Positions 33,015-44,609 of a DNA stretch of 64,000 nucleotides are shown in pieces. The notes under the pieces were generated by a model. It made no database searches and had not been told where the DNA came from. It saw only the letters and a list, made by a program, of their open reading frames with translations. How positions within the stretch are numbered: position 1 is the first letter of the stretch; every line of letters begins with the position of its first letter. Origin of the DNA: Ochotona curzoniae (taxonomy: Eukaryota; Chordata; Mammalia; Lagomorpha; Ochotonidae); assembly GCF_017591425.1 (NCBI RefSeq), contig NW_024465655.1, positions 2,479,501 to 2,543,500 on the forward strand, read 5' to 3'. The position numbers were made by a program, and so were the translations under genes.

Positions 33015-34360
33015 AGTGCGGTGTAATGTGCACGTGTGTGTGTGTCTTTGTGTCTGTGCATGTGTGGGTGTGTATGTGATCATGTGTGTATGTGTGTGTT
33101 TCTATAAGTGTCTGTGTGTCTGTGCGTGTGGTACGGAATGCTTTCCCCCTCTGACGTCAGCCAAAGAGGAGACCCATCATCCTTCATAGTGCACTGTGTG
33201 TGTGTGTATATATGTGTGTCTCTCTATGGGTATGTGTCTGTGTGTGGTATGGGAGACTCATCATCCTTCATGATGTAATGTGTGTGTATGTATGTGTGTG
33301 TATCTCTATGGGTGTGTGTGTGTGTGCGTGCCTGTCTGTGTGTGGTGTGGGAGACTCGTCATCCTCCATGATGTACTCTGTGTGTGTCTATGGGTGTGTG
33401 TGTGTATGTGTGCACCTGTCTGTGTGTGGTGTGGGAGACTCATCATCCTCCATGATGTACTGTGTGTGTGTGTCTCTATGGGTGTGTGTATGTGCCTGTC
33501 TGTGTGTGGTGTGGGAGACTCGTCATCCTCCATGATGTACTGTGTGTGTATGTGTGTGTGTGTGTGTGTGTGCATGTGTGTGTGTGTGTGTGTGTGCGTG
33601 CCTGTCTGTGTGTGGTGTGGGAGACTCGTCATCCTCCATGATGTACTGTGTGTGTATGTGTGTGTGTGTGTGTGCGTGTGTGTGTGTGTGTGCGTGCCTG
33701 TCTGTGTGTGGTGTGGGAGACTCGTCATCCTCCATGATGTACTCTGTGTATGTCTATGGGTGTGTGTGTGTATGTGTGCACCTGTCTGTGTGTGGTGTGG
33801 GAGACTCGTCATCCTCCATGATGTACTGTGTGTGTGTGTGTCTCTATGGGTGTGTGTATGTGCCTGTCTGTGTGTGGTATGGGAGACTTGTCATCCTTCA
33901 TGATGTAATGTGTGTGTGTGTGAGTGTGTGTGTCTATGGGTGTGTGTGTGTATGTGTGCACCTGTCTGTGTGTGGTGTGGGAGACTCGTCATGCTACATG
34001 ATATACTGTGTATATGTGTGTGTCTGTGGGAGTGTGTGTGTGTTTATGGGAGTGTGTGTGTAAGTGTGTGTGTCTGTGTGTGCTGTGGGAGACTCGTCAT
34101 CCTTCATAATATACTGTGTGCATGTGTGTGTGTGTGTGTCTGTTGGAGTGTGTGTGTCTATGGGAGTGTGTGTGTGTCTCTGTGGGAGTGTGTGTGTGTG
34201 TGTCTGTCTGTCTGTGTGTGCTGTGGGAGACTCGTCATCCTTCATGATGTACTGAGTGTATGTGTGTGTGTGTCTCTATGGGAGTGTGTGTGTGTGTGTC
34301 TGTCTGTGTGTCTGTGTGTCTGTGTGTGGTGTGGGAGACTCGTCATCCTTCATGGTGCAC
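33015..34360. repeat. GT-rich minisatellite with ~80-138-bp units
   Basis: Twelve to thirteen copies of a core GGGAGACTCGTCATCCTCCA followed by TGATGTACTGTG, spaced 80-138 bp apart by (TG)n, with starts at 33251, 33349, 33433, 33513, 33619, 33715, 33799, 33881, 33979, 34087, 34225 and 34333 (a first diverged copy near 33167). Units beginning CTATGGG(T/A)GTG separate cores. The long Cys/Val frames (up to 207 codons) and the His/Thr frames on the other strand are artefacts of the repeat. Confidence 0.97.
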
Positions 34361-34706
34361 TCTCCAAGGTGGCTGCTCACTGTGGAGGATGGGTCCCCTA
34401 CAGAAGCCACAGGCCTTTCTCCTACCCTTTCTGCTGTCTTAATTTGCATTCACTCTATCCTCAGAACTACAAATCAAAGAACTAAAACTGACTAAATGTA
34501 TTTTGAGCAGTAACGAGTCCATTTCCTTTCTATAGAGTGAACATAGAAAATCCACCTGCCGTGAACATTTCTCCTGCTTTGCAGTACAGCAAAACAAAGG
34601 TAAATTTGATCAAGATGTGGAGACAAAACAGGAAGACTATGGTGTCAATACAGCTGGTAGTGTTGGATTACTTCTCTAAGGATTTGGAATATGCTCAAAT
34701 GCCAGC
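34361..34706. other. Unassigned sequence
   Basis: Nothing recognised. Confidence 0.5.
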
Positions 34707-34721
34707 AAGAGTTTACAGGTG

Positions 34722-35049
34722 GGCCTGGCACAGTAGCCTAGTGGCTACTAAAGTCCTTGCCTTGAATGCACTAGGATCCCATATGGGTGCCGGTTTTAAT
34801 CCCGGCAGCACTACTTCCCATCCAGCTCCCTGCTTGTGGCCTGGGAAAGTAGTTGAGGACGCCCTAAGACCTTGGAACCCTGCACCCGCGTGGGAGATCC
34901 TGAAGAGGTTCCATTCTCCTGGTTCCGGATTGGCTCCAGCTCCAGCTGTTGTTGCCACTTGGGGAGTGAATCATCACAGGGATCGTCCTCTCTTTCTCTC
35001 CTCCTCTCTGTATATCTGACTTTCCAATAAAAATAAGTTTTTTTTTTAA
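34722..35049 (+). mobile_element. Full-length CSINE with perfect TSD
   Basis: GGCCTGGCACAGTAGCCTAG head, GGTTTTAATCCCGGC B box, CACTTGGGGAGTGAATCATC, CTCTGTATATCTGACTTTCC, T-rich/A-rich tail. TSD AAGAGTTTACAGGTG at 34707-34721 and 35050-35064. Confidence 0.98.
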
Positions 35050-35064
35050 AAGAGTTTACAGGTG

Positions 35065-37340
35065 ATTTCTTTCCCAAGTACCTTGTTTAAAGGCGAGAGC
35101 TCAAGCACCCTAGCTGGCAGTGTACCAGGTCCTAGAAGGAGGCACAGCTAGTGATGTGCTTGTTCAATGAGCAGTCAGCATTCATCACCCTTCGAATTAG
35201 GGCCTTATTTCAAACAGTGCAGAAGGTGAGGACATAACATCCAAAACAGCCAGCACACACAGCAGCCACTGACAGTTTGTCCCATCTCAAGCACCCCTCT
35301 CCTTTTGTTGTCAACAGCTCTGTGAAGCTGCTGCTATTAGGAAAAACTAAATGAGATCATTCATAGAGCTTTTTTTAAATGGGAATTGTTGTAAAATGTT
35401 TCTCTGAGATTGTCAGATACGCACCACTGTTTTAAAGATGAAGGTTCTAAGCCAAGTCTCTCTCCGCACATCAGAGCTGGTTAGCAGTACAGGAAATGAC
35501 TGCCTGGAAGTCCTTCTGTACTTCCGAGTGGATTGCATAGTCCGTGGGCAATGCTGCCTCCACTGGAGTCCTTGCAGTTACCTTTTGGCTCATTGCTCCA
35601 TGCTCCAACACCCTGCACTTGTGTAGATTTAAGATACTAAGTCCAAAGACAGAATCAGCAAATTCATGACACAAGGACAATTCAAGTAATTACAGATTCA
35701 CTGATGTTGCAAGGTAAACACTGATTTTCAAATGTTTATGTATTGACTTACGGTTATCATTCATAGGACAGAAGCAATGGGGTAAAAGGAGCACAAATTC
35801 ACCTTAGCTAATTGGAAATGTGGACCATGTATCCCTTCTTTGTTGGATAGCTAGCTCCTTTTTTTCATTAAACGTGGTAACATAAGTAGCCTCAACCTCA
35901 TACCCTGAACACAACTAGAAAACACCGATTTAAATCCCAGTCTTAGCCACAGAATTTCTTTGCTTTGCTTTGAGTGTCATGCAAAATACAATTTGCCTTT
36001 CACTGAGACTAGATTAGAAAATTGCATCCTGTTTCCCTAAAAGAAATGAAGTCATATTCAATCCAATGTACACTGGCAAACCAGAAGATAATACTTCCTA
36101 AAAAACTTTATGTTGCAATAATGAGAATGTACAAAATCTTGCTAACAAGGCCATGATGCAAACCAATCAAAACTTTCACACGCCATAAGCCTTGTGCGCA
36201 GTGTGGTGTCACAAGAAGCAGAAAGTCTGGCGTGCTGTCTGCCTCATCTACTTTGAAGGCATCAAGAATTGGAGCTGAGCATGGTTTCTGTGCTTCTCTA
36301 TTTCCCTTATGGGGTTTTCAAATAACAGCAGAAGGACATAATAAGTAATTCATTTATTTATACGTTTCCTACCAAGTCTTTTTCTCCCTAATCCACTTGA
36401 ATGAACAGCTCTTCTGCAGAAAAGAAAGCTGACCATCTGGCAGACACAAGCCAAGTACTTATTTGCGTCAGGGTAATTGAATATGAAGATGTGATGAGGC
36501 GGGGAATGAGACTTTGCTGAACAGGGCTGAGGCTGGTCAGCAATTCCTGGCTAATCAGCAGCTAATCCCACTTGGGCTGCATGAAACCCGAAGCTAGGAA
36601 AAAACTCGAAGCTTCTCTCAGTCACCCAAGAGTCACCTTCTAGAAACAATGATGTCATCTGAAGAAACAGGCTATTCTGTTCACGCCATCCAACCCCACT
36701 GGACCTGAAAATGTGCTGCAGGCACAGCTACCACCTAGGCAACACCAACCTTCTTTGCAGCTACTTCTGCTTTGTACTTGACCTTGAACTTGTATGGCTT
36801 CCAATTTCCCTCAAAGAACACCGCACCGCTTGTATTGTACAAAAATGATGCTAAAGTTTTATTTCTATGAAAAGAGCATGCATTCTTACAGTATACAGAT
36901 GGGATATAATCCTTCTAAAGCAAATGCTTTCATGGCAAATTCATTCTTAACGACTTTAAATATGGTTAAGTGATGATTCAGTGTAATTATTTGCATGACA
37001 TACTTCCCAGCACTATACTGCAGGAGTCAATCGCCTATTAAACCATGTCTCTAGTTCACTTTGTAGAAGTACTTAAAATTTCATCGAGAGCTGATAAATT
37101 CCTAGAATATTTCCTTAATAAATAACTGTTGAAAATGTGATTTAAGGTTTGCTCCGTGGCATTAACACCATCTCGGAGAAACTTGGGAATGCACTAATAG
37201 AGGCACCATTCTGCACCTACTGAATCCAAACACAGTTTCACAAAACTTACAGCTGAATTACCATTAGACCTTGATAAGTACCTATTGAGTTAGCTTGTTT
37301 TTTCCTTAAGTATTTTGCTTTATCTTTTATTTATTTCATT
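35065..37340. other. SINE-free unassigned block
   Basis: 2.3 kb without any recognisable interspersed repeat in a window that averages a SINE every 1.4 kb. Contains a TGACCTTGA motif (36779-36787; orphan nuclear receptor half-site type). No exon-like frame. Candidate for conserved noncoding DNA, unproven. Confidence 0.45.
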
Positions 37341-37677
37341 TTAAAGATTTACTTATTTTCCCTGGAAAGGCAGATCAGATTTCTAGAGAGAAGGAAAGAT
37401 AGAGAGAAAAATCTCCAATCTGTTGGTTCACTCCCCAAATGGCTACAATAGTCAGAGCTGAGCCAATCCGTAGCTGGGAGCCAGAAGCTTCTTCCAGGTC
37501 TCCCACATGGGTGCATGGTCCCACAGATCTGGGCCGTCCTCTACTGCTTTCCCAAGCCATAAGCAGGGAGTCGGATGAGAAGTGGAGCAGCTGGGACATG
37601 AACAAATGCCCATATAGGATCCTGGTGCTTATTCGCAAGGTGAGGAGGCTCAAACCATTCAGGCCTCATGCCAGGCT
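37341..37677 (-). mobile_element. CSINE, full-length antisense copy
   Basis: AAAGATTTACTTATTTTCCC tail, AATCTCCAATCTGTTGGTTC, GGTCTCCCACATGGGTGCA, AGCCATAAGCAGGGAGTCGG, CCATATAGGATCCTGG, head ending ATGCCAGGCTC. Confidence 0.95.
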
Positions 37678-38264
37678 CTATTGTATTTTTAATATTTTCA
37701 ACATATGTGCCTGATATAATAATAAAAACATCTGTATCCTTGCTGACTCTGATAACTAACATTAAATGCTGATTATTTGTCCTTCTTATATATTTTCCAA
37801 GTTCTGAACCACTTATACAGAATACACACACCCACACACACAGCTGGTATGTTCTGAGTGATGGAACCAATCTTATTCTTATCAACCCCAGAATGTGGAC
37901 ATGGACATAAGAAGTCTATTTAAAAAGATCAACATCAGCTGCCTACATCTGCCAGAGCCATTTCTCATATCCCAAAGGTGTTCACGGGCATTTTCACAGC
38001 AAACTGTGCACAAATGCCAAATGCCAAGCAGTACGACAGAAACAAATAAAATGGACAGACAGAAGGAATTTGCAGGTCATAAGGCCCCAAGTCTTGGTAT
38101 ATTTTTCCCATGCTGATATGCATATGGTGTGAGTAGAAGCAAATGCTTGTGAAATCCGATCAGTAGGCTGTGGCATTATCGTCCTCCACTTGTAGCTGCA
38201 CAGCATTGACAGGGATGGAAATTACATGGCTTGATCAGATGGAAAAATAAAAAAAGGATAACTT
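37678..38264. other. Unassigned sequence
   Basis: Nothing recognised apart from a short CACACA run near 37828. Confidence 0.5.
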
Positions 38265-38265
38265 T

Positions 38266-38590
38266 GGGCCTGGCATGGTAGTCTAGCAGCTCAAGTCATC
38301 ACCTTGCATGCATTGGGACTCCATATGGATGCTGGTTCTAATCCTGGCAGCCACACTTTCCATCCAGTTCCCTGCTTGTGGCCTGGAAAAGCAGTTGAGG
38401 ACAGCCCAGAATCTTGGGTTCCTGAACCTGTGTGAGAGACCCGGAAGAGGATCCAGGCTCCTGGCTTTGGATCGGTGAAGTTCTGGTCATTGTGGCTACT
38501 TGGGGAGTGAATCAGTAGATGGAGGATCTTCCTCTCTGTCTCTCCTCCTCTCTGACTTTCCAATAAAAATAAAATAAATCTTTTAAAAAA
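38266..38590 (+). mobile_element. CSINE, first of a tandem pair
   Basis: GGCCTGGCATGGTAGTCTAG head, GGTTCTAATCCTGGC B box, CTACTTGGGGAGTGAATCAG, CTCTCTGACTTTCC, tail AAAATAAATCTTTTAAAAAA. Target text AAAGGATAACT before it and AAGAATAACT after it. Confidence 0.97.
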
Positions 38591-38600
38591 AAGAATAACT

Positions 38601-38939
38601 GGGCCCGGCGCGGTGGCACAAGTGGTTAAGGTCCTCGCCTTGCACGCCCGGGATCCCATATGGGCGCCGGTTCTAATCCCGGCAGCCCCGCTTCCCATCC
38701 AGCTCCCTGCCTGCCCGTGGCCTGGGAAAGCAGTCGAGGACGACCCAAAGCTTTGGGAACCTGCACCCGCGTGGGAGACCCGGAAGAGGCTCCTGGCTTC
38801 AGATCGGCATAGTATCGACCCGTTGCGCTCACTTGGGGAGTGACTCATCGGACGGAAGATCTTCCTCTCTGTCTCTCCTCTCTGTATATCCGCCTTTCCA
38901 ATGAAAAAAAAATAAAAATAAATCTTAAAAAAAAAAAAA
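38601..38939 (+). mobile_element. Young CSINE, second of a tandem pair
   Basis: Near-consensus head, A box and B box GGTTCTAATCCCGG, body with a CTGCCTGC duplication near 38707, tail of A14. Its TSD AAGAATAACT (38591-38600 and from 38938) reuses the duplicated target of the first SINE. Confidence 0.98.
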
Positions 38940-38945
38940 AGAATA

Positions 38946-39140
38946 ACTTTGTAAGCAAGATTTTCCCCTAATCGCAAATGGTTATACTACAAAACCAGAA
39001 AATAATTGTTATATATTCACATGTTTTCTTTAAACAAACAACGCATGCCGCTTAGGTATCTTCAGGGGAGATGCAAGTAAAAGGTAACTATTCTATAGGA
39101 AGCCACAGTAAAAGCCAAACCAGACAGGGCACAGTCTCTT
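38946..39140. other. Unassigned sequence
   Basis: Nothing recognised. Confidence 0.5.
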
Positions 39141-40110
39141 CTTGGGTGTGCACTTGAAGGCTGAGTATTTGAAGCTTCTCTAGCCAGATATTTCTGCCAC
39201 CCTACCCCCATCCGCTGGTAGACACAGCAAGGCAGGACCTTGCTCTGAACTCAGACTCAAACTCTTACGTCGAGACCAAGCACATATTGAAGCCTGCCAC
39301 TACTCCTGCAGGGAAATTCTGGGCTTGGAAAACCTCTGTCCTTGGGAAAGACTCAGTCCAGAGTGTGTCCCTGTCAGCCCCAACCTCAACACCTACAGAT
39401 TGTACAGCTCAGCTCTAACCTAGCCTAGTGATGTTCTTGGAGGCCAAGGGGACGACTTTACACCCCTTCCTCAACCCTGGGCAGAAAGCAGGGAACTATA
39501 AGGCCGTGGTTTGGGACTTGTGCTAGGCTGGTAAAGACTACCACTATGAAAACACTAACAGAACCTTGTCCTCGGGACGATACGTTCAGACCAAACCACT
39601 AGCCTTGCCTGGTGGCCCCAGCTGATAACTTATCTCCACATCTAGCATTTTCTGTGACTGGGAACAGCACTATGTGGTTATGGATAGCCATAGTAGGGTG
39701 GTCCTTGGTTCTACTTCCATACTGGGTTCATCCTGTTTGATCTAGCATTGTATTGTTGGTGCCCAGAGTACCAAGTGGCTAGGCTCAGGAACAGGTAAAT
39801 GGGATGATAAACTGTTCCTTCCTAAAATCATACCAAGTGAAAATCGGAACAAATCTGTGTTTGCCCCCCTCCCCAGTGCTGAAATCATGACACAGTGATA
39901 TCAGCCTCCTTGTGAATCTCCAGTCAGGGAATTGTCTAATATGGAAATAGCAGCCATGGCCACTGGCTCAGAGAAAATAAGCAGACTGCTCAAAGTTCCA
40001 GGACAGGCATATTGCAATCACCGGAAAGAGCTACAAGGTAACTCAATACAATGGCTAGCCAGAATCACCAAAATATATCCCAACAACATTACTCCTTAAT
40101 GATGTTTATT
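39140..40110 (+). mobile_element. Possible L1 5' UTR and ORF1 start region
   Basis: GC-richer block unlike its surroundings, leading to an ATG at 40051 in the context ACAATGGCTAGCC that opens 17 codons before an in-frame break. The composition and layout (long GC-richer leader followed by an A-rich start) suggest a lagomorph L1 5' end, but I cannot align it by eye to a known consensus. Confidence 0.35.
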
Positions 40111-42080
40111 ATTCTTTAATAACGTTAGCAGTATCCAAAGAAGTGAAATTCTTTTGTTCAATAGATTTCTTAATGCGGGGGCAACACTAATTCTGGAGTC
40201 CCTGAAATTTACACAGTTGTTCCACTGCACATGTAAATTAGCTCCAGAAGTATTTGTTAATGGCTTGAGAACTGAACTCACTTTGTTTTCCTACAGATAA
40301 GGATTTCACTGGGCCAAGTCGACCAGCTAAAGGCTCAAAATCCTTCCTGATACTGAGGCTCTCTATGGCAGGTGCAACCCCCAGTGTGAGACCTAGAGTC
40401 GGCAGAATTGGAGTCAGTCCTTTTAACTCACTGAGATATCCCATAACTTGGCTCTCCAAATACCTGAATTCAAATATGATAGGGTGTCCAACTTTGGCCC
40501 AAGCCTTCTGGTTTGTCTGCAGGAAAACTGGAACCAACAGAATTAGTACACAAACATTTGATGGCTAACAGAGGCCAGTGGATGACGTAACCAAGGCCAC
40601 CAAACAAATCCCAGTGCCAATTGTTGGTAGCTACTGTTCAACATCCAACCAGTGCGACTTCAAATTTATCTTTCTTTTGAAACCTTATTCTTGCATAACA
40701 GCATCTCATTATAAGAGGTTTAATATGATAAAATCTGAGACTTGAAAATAGATTCCAAAAATGTTATTTTTTAAATAAGAGAAATAATTATGGGTCACTA
40801 AAGTTGTTACTCTGCCAAGAACATCCAGTAATCTGACTTAGAAGAGCAAACACAAGAGTGAAAGGGTTAGGAATGAGAACCATTGAATGGCAAACAATGA
40901 CGTAGCAGGTGACATGCTTGATGCTCATGTAATCACTAAAATAACTTCATGTGTTTAGAAAAAAAAAGTGCCGTGTTACAGAGAAGAAAATGGAAGCTTA
41001 TAGAGCTTCAGTGACCTCCATGACTCATACACCAGTAACGGCAGCAGGACAGTTTTAGGCACCAGAACATTCTACCTCCAGGGCCCGTATTTCTTCACAT
41101 GTTTCAATGGCGTCACCAAGAGTAAACAGATTAACACACATGGGTCCATAAACATATAAAATCCATAAAATCCAGGATTTGATGCAACAACACGTGAGTC
41201 TAAAACTGACTGTGCCACACCTTGCAAATTCTTGAGGCCCTGAGCTGTGATTTTAACATACAATGCTTACAGGTTAAAAATGCTTCTTGGGAGTGACTGC
41301 TCTGGCATAAAGTAATACTTCACAAGCATTACTTCCCTGACATTCTCTTCACGCCCAGCCACTTAGAACTGTAGGAAGTCATCTCTCATGTGTATTTTCA
41401 GCCACTTGCTGCATGTTAGATTCAAGGACAAATGCCAACAAGTCCTTAACTATATTTTTGGAAAAAGGATGACATCATCTATAGACAAATTGAAAACTAA
41501 GGTAGAAGGGAAGAACTGTGTTGCTGTACCTTTCCCAGCAAGGCACAGCGTGGAACTTAAATTGATGACCATTTCTAACCTATGATCGATTCTACTAATC
41601 CAATATGGAATTAACACATATATTTCAATTCAGGGGGACTATTCTTTTAAACTTGTTAAGTAAATCTGGGTTAATATTTGTGAAACACTACAGATCTTGT
41701 TGAGGAAAAAGTCTGCTTTCAAGCTGGGTGACGTGCAGGGCTGTCTAAATCTCATCAACACAAAAGCACAAAAGGTTAATCCTGATTTAGCTGCCTAGAC
41801 ATTGAAAGCTGATCAGCTGTTTCTGTCCTTTTGTTTCACTCCACCTCCACAAATCCTTCAGGCTCCATCTAACTCTGCTCCGATGTGCCAGGTGTCAGGG
41901 GGCCCCGGGGTGGTAACATGAAGAGGCTTTCCTGAGAATATTCCAACATCATCGCCATGACCAGAGGCCTCGCATCTGGTGTCCCAGAAATGTGTATATG
42001 AACACCATCCAGCTGGCCCAACAGCGTGTTGTGAAGGGTCTCCTAATAATCTTTGTATACTTTCTTTTTTTTAAAAAAAA
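40111..42080. other. Unassigned sequence
   Basis: No repeat recognised. A 99-codon minus-strand frame (40537-40238) is unrecognised. No SINE over the whole stretch. Confidence 0.5.
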
Positions 42081-42082
42081 AA

Positions 42083-42405
42083 GTTGTTTTAAAATTTATG
42101 TGAAAGGCAAAGAAAGGGATACAGGGAAGGAAGGAGGGGGAGAGGGAGAGAGAGAGAGAAAGACTGCACTATTATCCACTAATCAGTTCTCAGATTCCCT
42201 CAAAACCAGGGATGAGCCAGACCAAAACCAGGAGCTCAGAATTCCATCCATGTCTCCCACATGGTCAATAGGGACCTAACCATCTGAGCTCCCAGGATGT
42301 GCATCGTAGGGATCCAGATTTGAGAGCAGAACTGGGACTCCAATTCGGCTGTTCCTATATGGGATGCAGGCTTCCAGCATCTTAACCACTATGCCAGATT
42401 CCAGC
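42083..42405 (-). mobile_element. CSINE, old antisense copy
   Basis: TTGTTTTAAAATTTATGTG tail, GA-rich run, CATGTCTCCCACATGGTC, TTCCTATATGGGATGCAGGC, head ATCTTAACCACTATGCCAG. Confidence 0.9.
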
Positions 42406-43640
42406 ATCTTTCTTGCTGTTGTTTAAAGGCAAATAACAAGAAACCGGAAGCCACAAAATTGTTGCAGCATCAAGGGCTATTGGTTGGGGCTGATCCACCT
42501 ACAAATGATGCCTATCAGCAGACAGAGCCACAAAGGCAGTGATTAACAGAGAGTTCTGAAGCTCAGTGGGACTTCTGTTATCATGAAACAAATAAGCAAT
42601 CAAAGACATGAATGAAAATCATGAATGAATGAAAGTAGCTACTGAATTAGACATAAAAGGAGGAATAAGGAGGGAATTCAAGCCTTAAATGCAACAGAGA
42701 GCCCTTTCTGGCTCTCTATTCATCATCTTTCTATCTCATAGGATACTGTCTTGGTTCCCATCCTACTGTCATTAGATTTATTAGCTGTATGTATACAGAC
42801 GTGTGACTTAAATGCCATAGCCCTTTATTTAATCATCTGTGAAAAGGGAACAACAACAGTTCAGTCCTCACAGATTTGTCGTAGGTATTAGTCTACAAAG
42901 AGAGCAGGCTGCACAAAGAACAGCGAGAAGTCTTGGAAGTTCTTCAAATGCATGCGCTAGAGCCCAGGACTGGCTGTTCCTTGAGGATAATTCCTCATTG
43001 AAATGGGTTCTGCTGTGAAGCAGAACTCCCGAGCACTGAAAAAGAGGCTTAGCGTGGCATGCCTCCTTTTGGGGATAGACTTCAACTTGAGGTTTTAGAG
43101 ATCTAACCTTGAGCTGTCAGGGGTAGAAAGTGGGGAGACTTAAAAGAGTATTCAGTAGCTGTCTGCTCAATAGGATAAACACTTGGAGTTTTGAGAACGG
43201 AGAACCCTTAAGAGGAAGATGCAAGTCAGAAGATAGCTCACATCCGGTATCAGTAAAAGATTCAATAAGAAGTGTACAAAGTGTGGCTATGTCATTCAGT
43301 CTAGATCCTCTAAAAAGCAGAGACCAAGACAAGGTAGTATCTATAGAAGATTTATGAAGAAACAGGAGGGTAAAGGAGGGACAGTAAGGGAGTAAGGGAC
43401 AAAGATTATTTGCTAAAAAGCCTATTAAATGTGGAGAGATTTACATCGTAAACTTTCATACTGAAAGCCTGGGCACTGTCAAGGACAAGGTGAAGGAGAG
43501 GGGCTTGGAGCAGAAATCCGAGAAGGCAGTATAATTCCCAGGGAAGTCCAGAAAGCCTTGGACAGACCTTCAGGACATCCTCACACTCACACCCTCTACC
43601 ACAAGTCCCTCATCTTGCAAGGAAGGGTTCAGCCATGACC
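42406..43640. other. Unassigned sequence
   Basis: Nothing recognised. Confidence 0.5.
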
Positions 43641-43644
43641 TAAA

Positions 43645-43852
43645 GGACACCTGGGGGAAGGGAGACCATGATGGTGGCCCCAGCAGGTACACCTGGGGCT
43701 GGGAGAAGGGAGATCATGGTAGTGGCTGTAGCAGGTACACCTGGGGCTGGGAGAAGGGAGACCATGGTAGTGGCTCCAGCAGGTGCACATGGGGCTGGGA
43801 GAAGGGAGACCATGGTAGTGGCTCCAGCAGATGCACATGGGGCTGTGTGTCA
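43645..43852. repeat. 48-bp minisatellite, about 4.3 copies
   Basis: Unit ACCATGGTAGTGGCTCCAGC followed by AGGTGCACATGGGG and CTGGGAGAAGGGAG, 48 bp. Copies begin near 43664, 43712, 43760 and 43808, with a partial unit before. Because 48 is a multiple of 3, frames stay open in repeats of 16 residues on both strands (e.g. 43668-44111), which is not evidence for a gene. Confidence 0.95.
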
Positions 43853-44312
43853 ATGCTGCACCTGCAGCAGATGTACAGATGCTTCTCATGAGCACCACAT
43901 TCCTCTCTGCATGCAACCTTCAAGGCAGCTCCTCTGTGGTACAGACACCGCCTCTAGCTCAAGGAGGAAAGTGGCCCTAAGAGCCACACGTGATTCTCAG
44001 CCTTTCCCCATCCCATGCTCCATTCTGAATCTCATCACCTCAGCCATTGCCTCATCAACCTTGGAAGCCACCTTGTGGATGAAACCACCTGGTCAATTCT
44101 GGAGAGTCTGAATCCTCCACAATAATATCATCCTTGGCTCAAAGTTGCCCCTCATAACCATTCCCAATTCAAATTTATAATAAAGGGCCAGTAATGTCTA
44201 AGTGGATCAGAAGGCTCCACGTGTCTTGCCTCAGTTATGCAAAGATGGAACAGTACTACTAGATATTGGCTGCTAAGATCGATTGTCCCTATCAGGAAAA
44301 TGATATTTTCTC
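43853..44312. other. Unassigned sequence
   Basis: Nothing recognised. Confidence 0.5.
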
Positions 44313-44314
44313 TT

Positions 44315-44609
44315 TTTGAAAATATTACTTACTTTTATGGGAAAGAGAAAGAGAGATCTTTCACCTGATGCTTCACTCACCAAATGGCCAAAATGAAGCT
44401 TGGAAAATTTGAAGCTGGGAACCAGAAGCTTCTTCTGGATCTCTCATGTGAGGGTAGGGCCTAAGATCTTGGGCCATCCTCTGCTGTTTTCCCAGGCCAT
44501 AAGTAGGTAGTTGGATTGGAAGTGCAAGATCCAGGATCGAACTACCGCCAATATGGGTTGACATGTATCACAGGCAAAGGATTAACCTGCTAGTCACAGC
44601 AACAGCCCC
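44315..44609 (-). mobile_element. CSINE, antisense copy
   Basis: TGAAAATATTACTTAC tail, CTTCACTCACCAAATGGCC, GATCTCTCATGTGAGGG, CTGTTTTCCCAGGCC, ATCGAACTACCGCCAATATG, head AGGATTAACCTGCTAGTCAC. Confidence 0.9.

Noticed and set aside
33151..33160. CTGACGTCAG palindrome as a CRE enhancer site
   Set aside because: A single 10-bp match next to a minisatellite is expected by chance often enough; no promoter context.
33280..34485. 207-, 191- and 173-codon Cys/Val-rich frames and His/Thr-rich frames on the other strand
   Set aside because: Translations of (TG)n/(CA)n in the minisatellite; no coding signal.
38291..38977. 228-codon minus-strand open frame, the longest in the window
   Set aside because: It reads antisense through the two tandem SINEs and their poly-T tails; the same residues (GAGSQSFG..., AFPGHKQGAG-like) recur at every antisense SINE.
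40238..40537. 99-codon minus-strand frame considered as an ERV env or gag remnant
   Set aside because: No CX6C, fusion-peptide, zinc-knuckle or protease motif, and no LTR nearby.
43645..43852. Minisatellite considered as a CRISPR array
   Set aside because: Direct tandem 48-bp units without unique spacers, in a mammalian genome.
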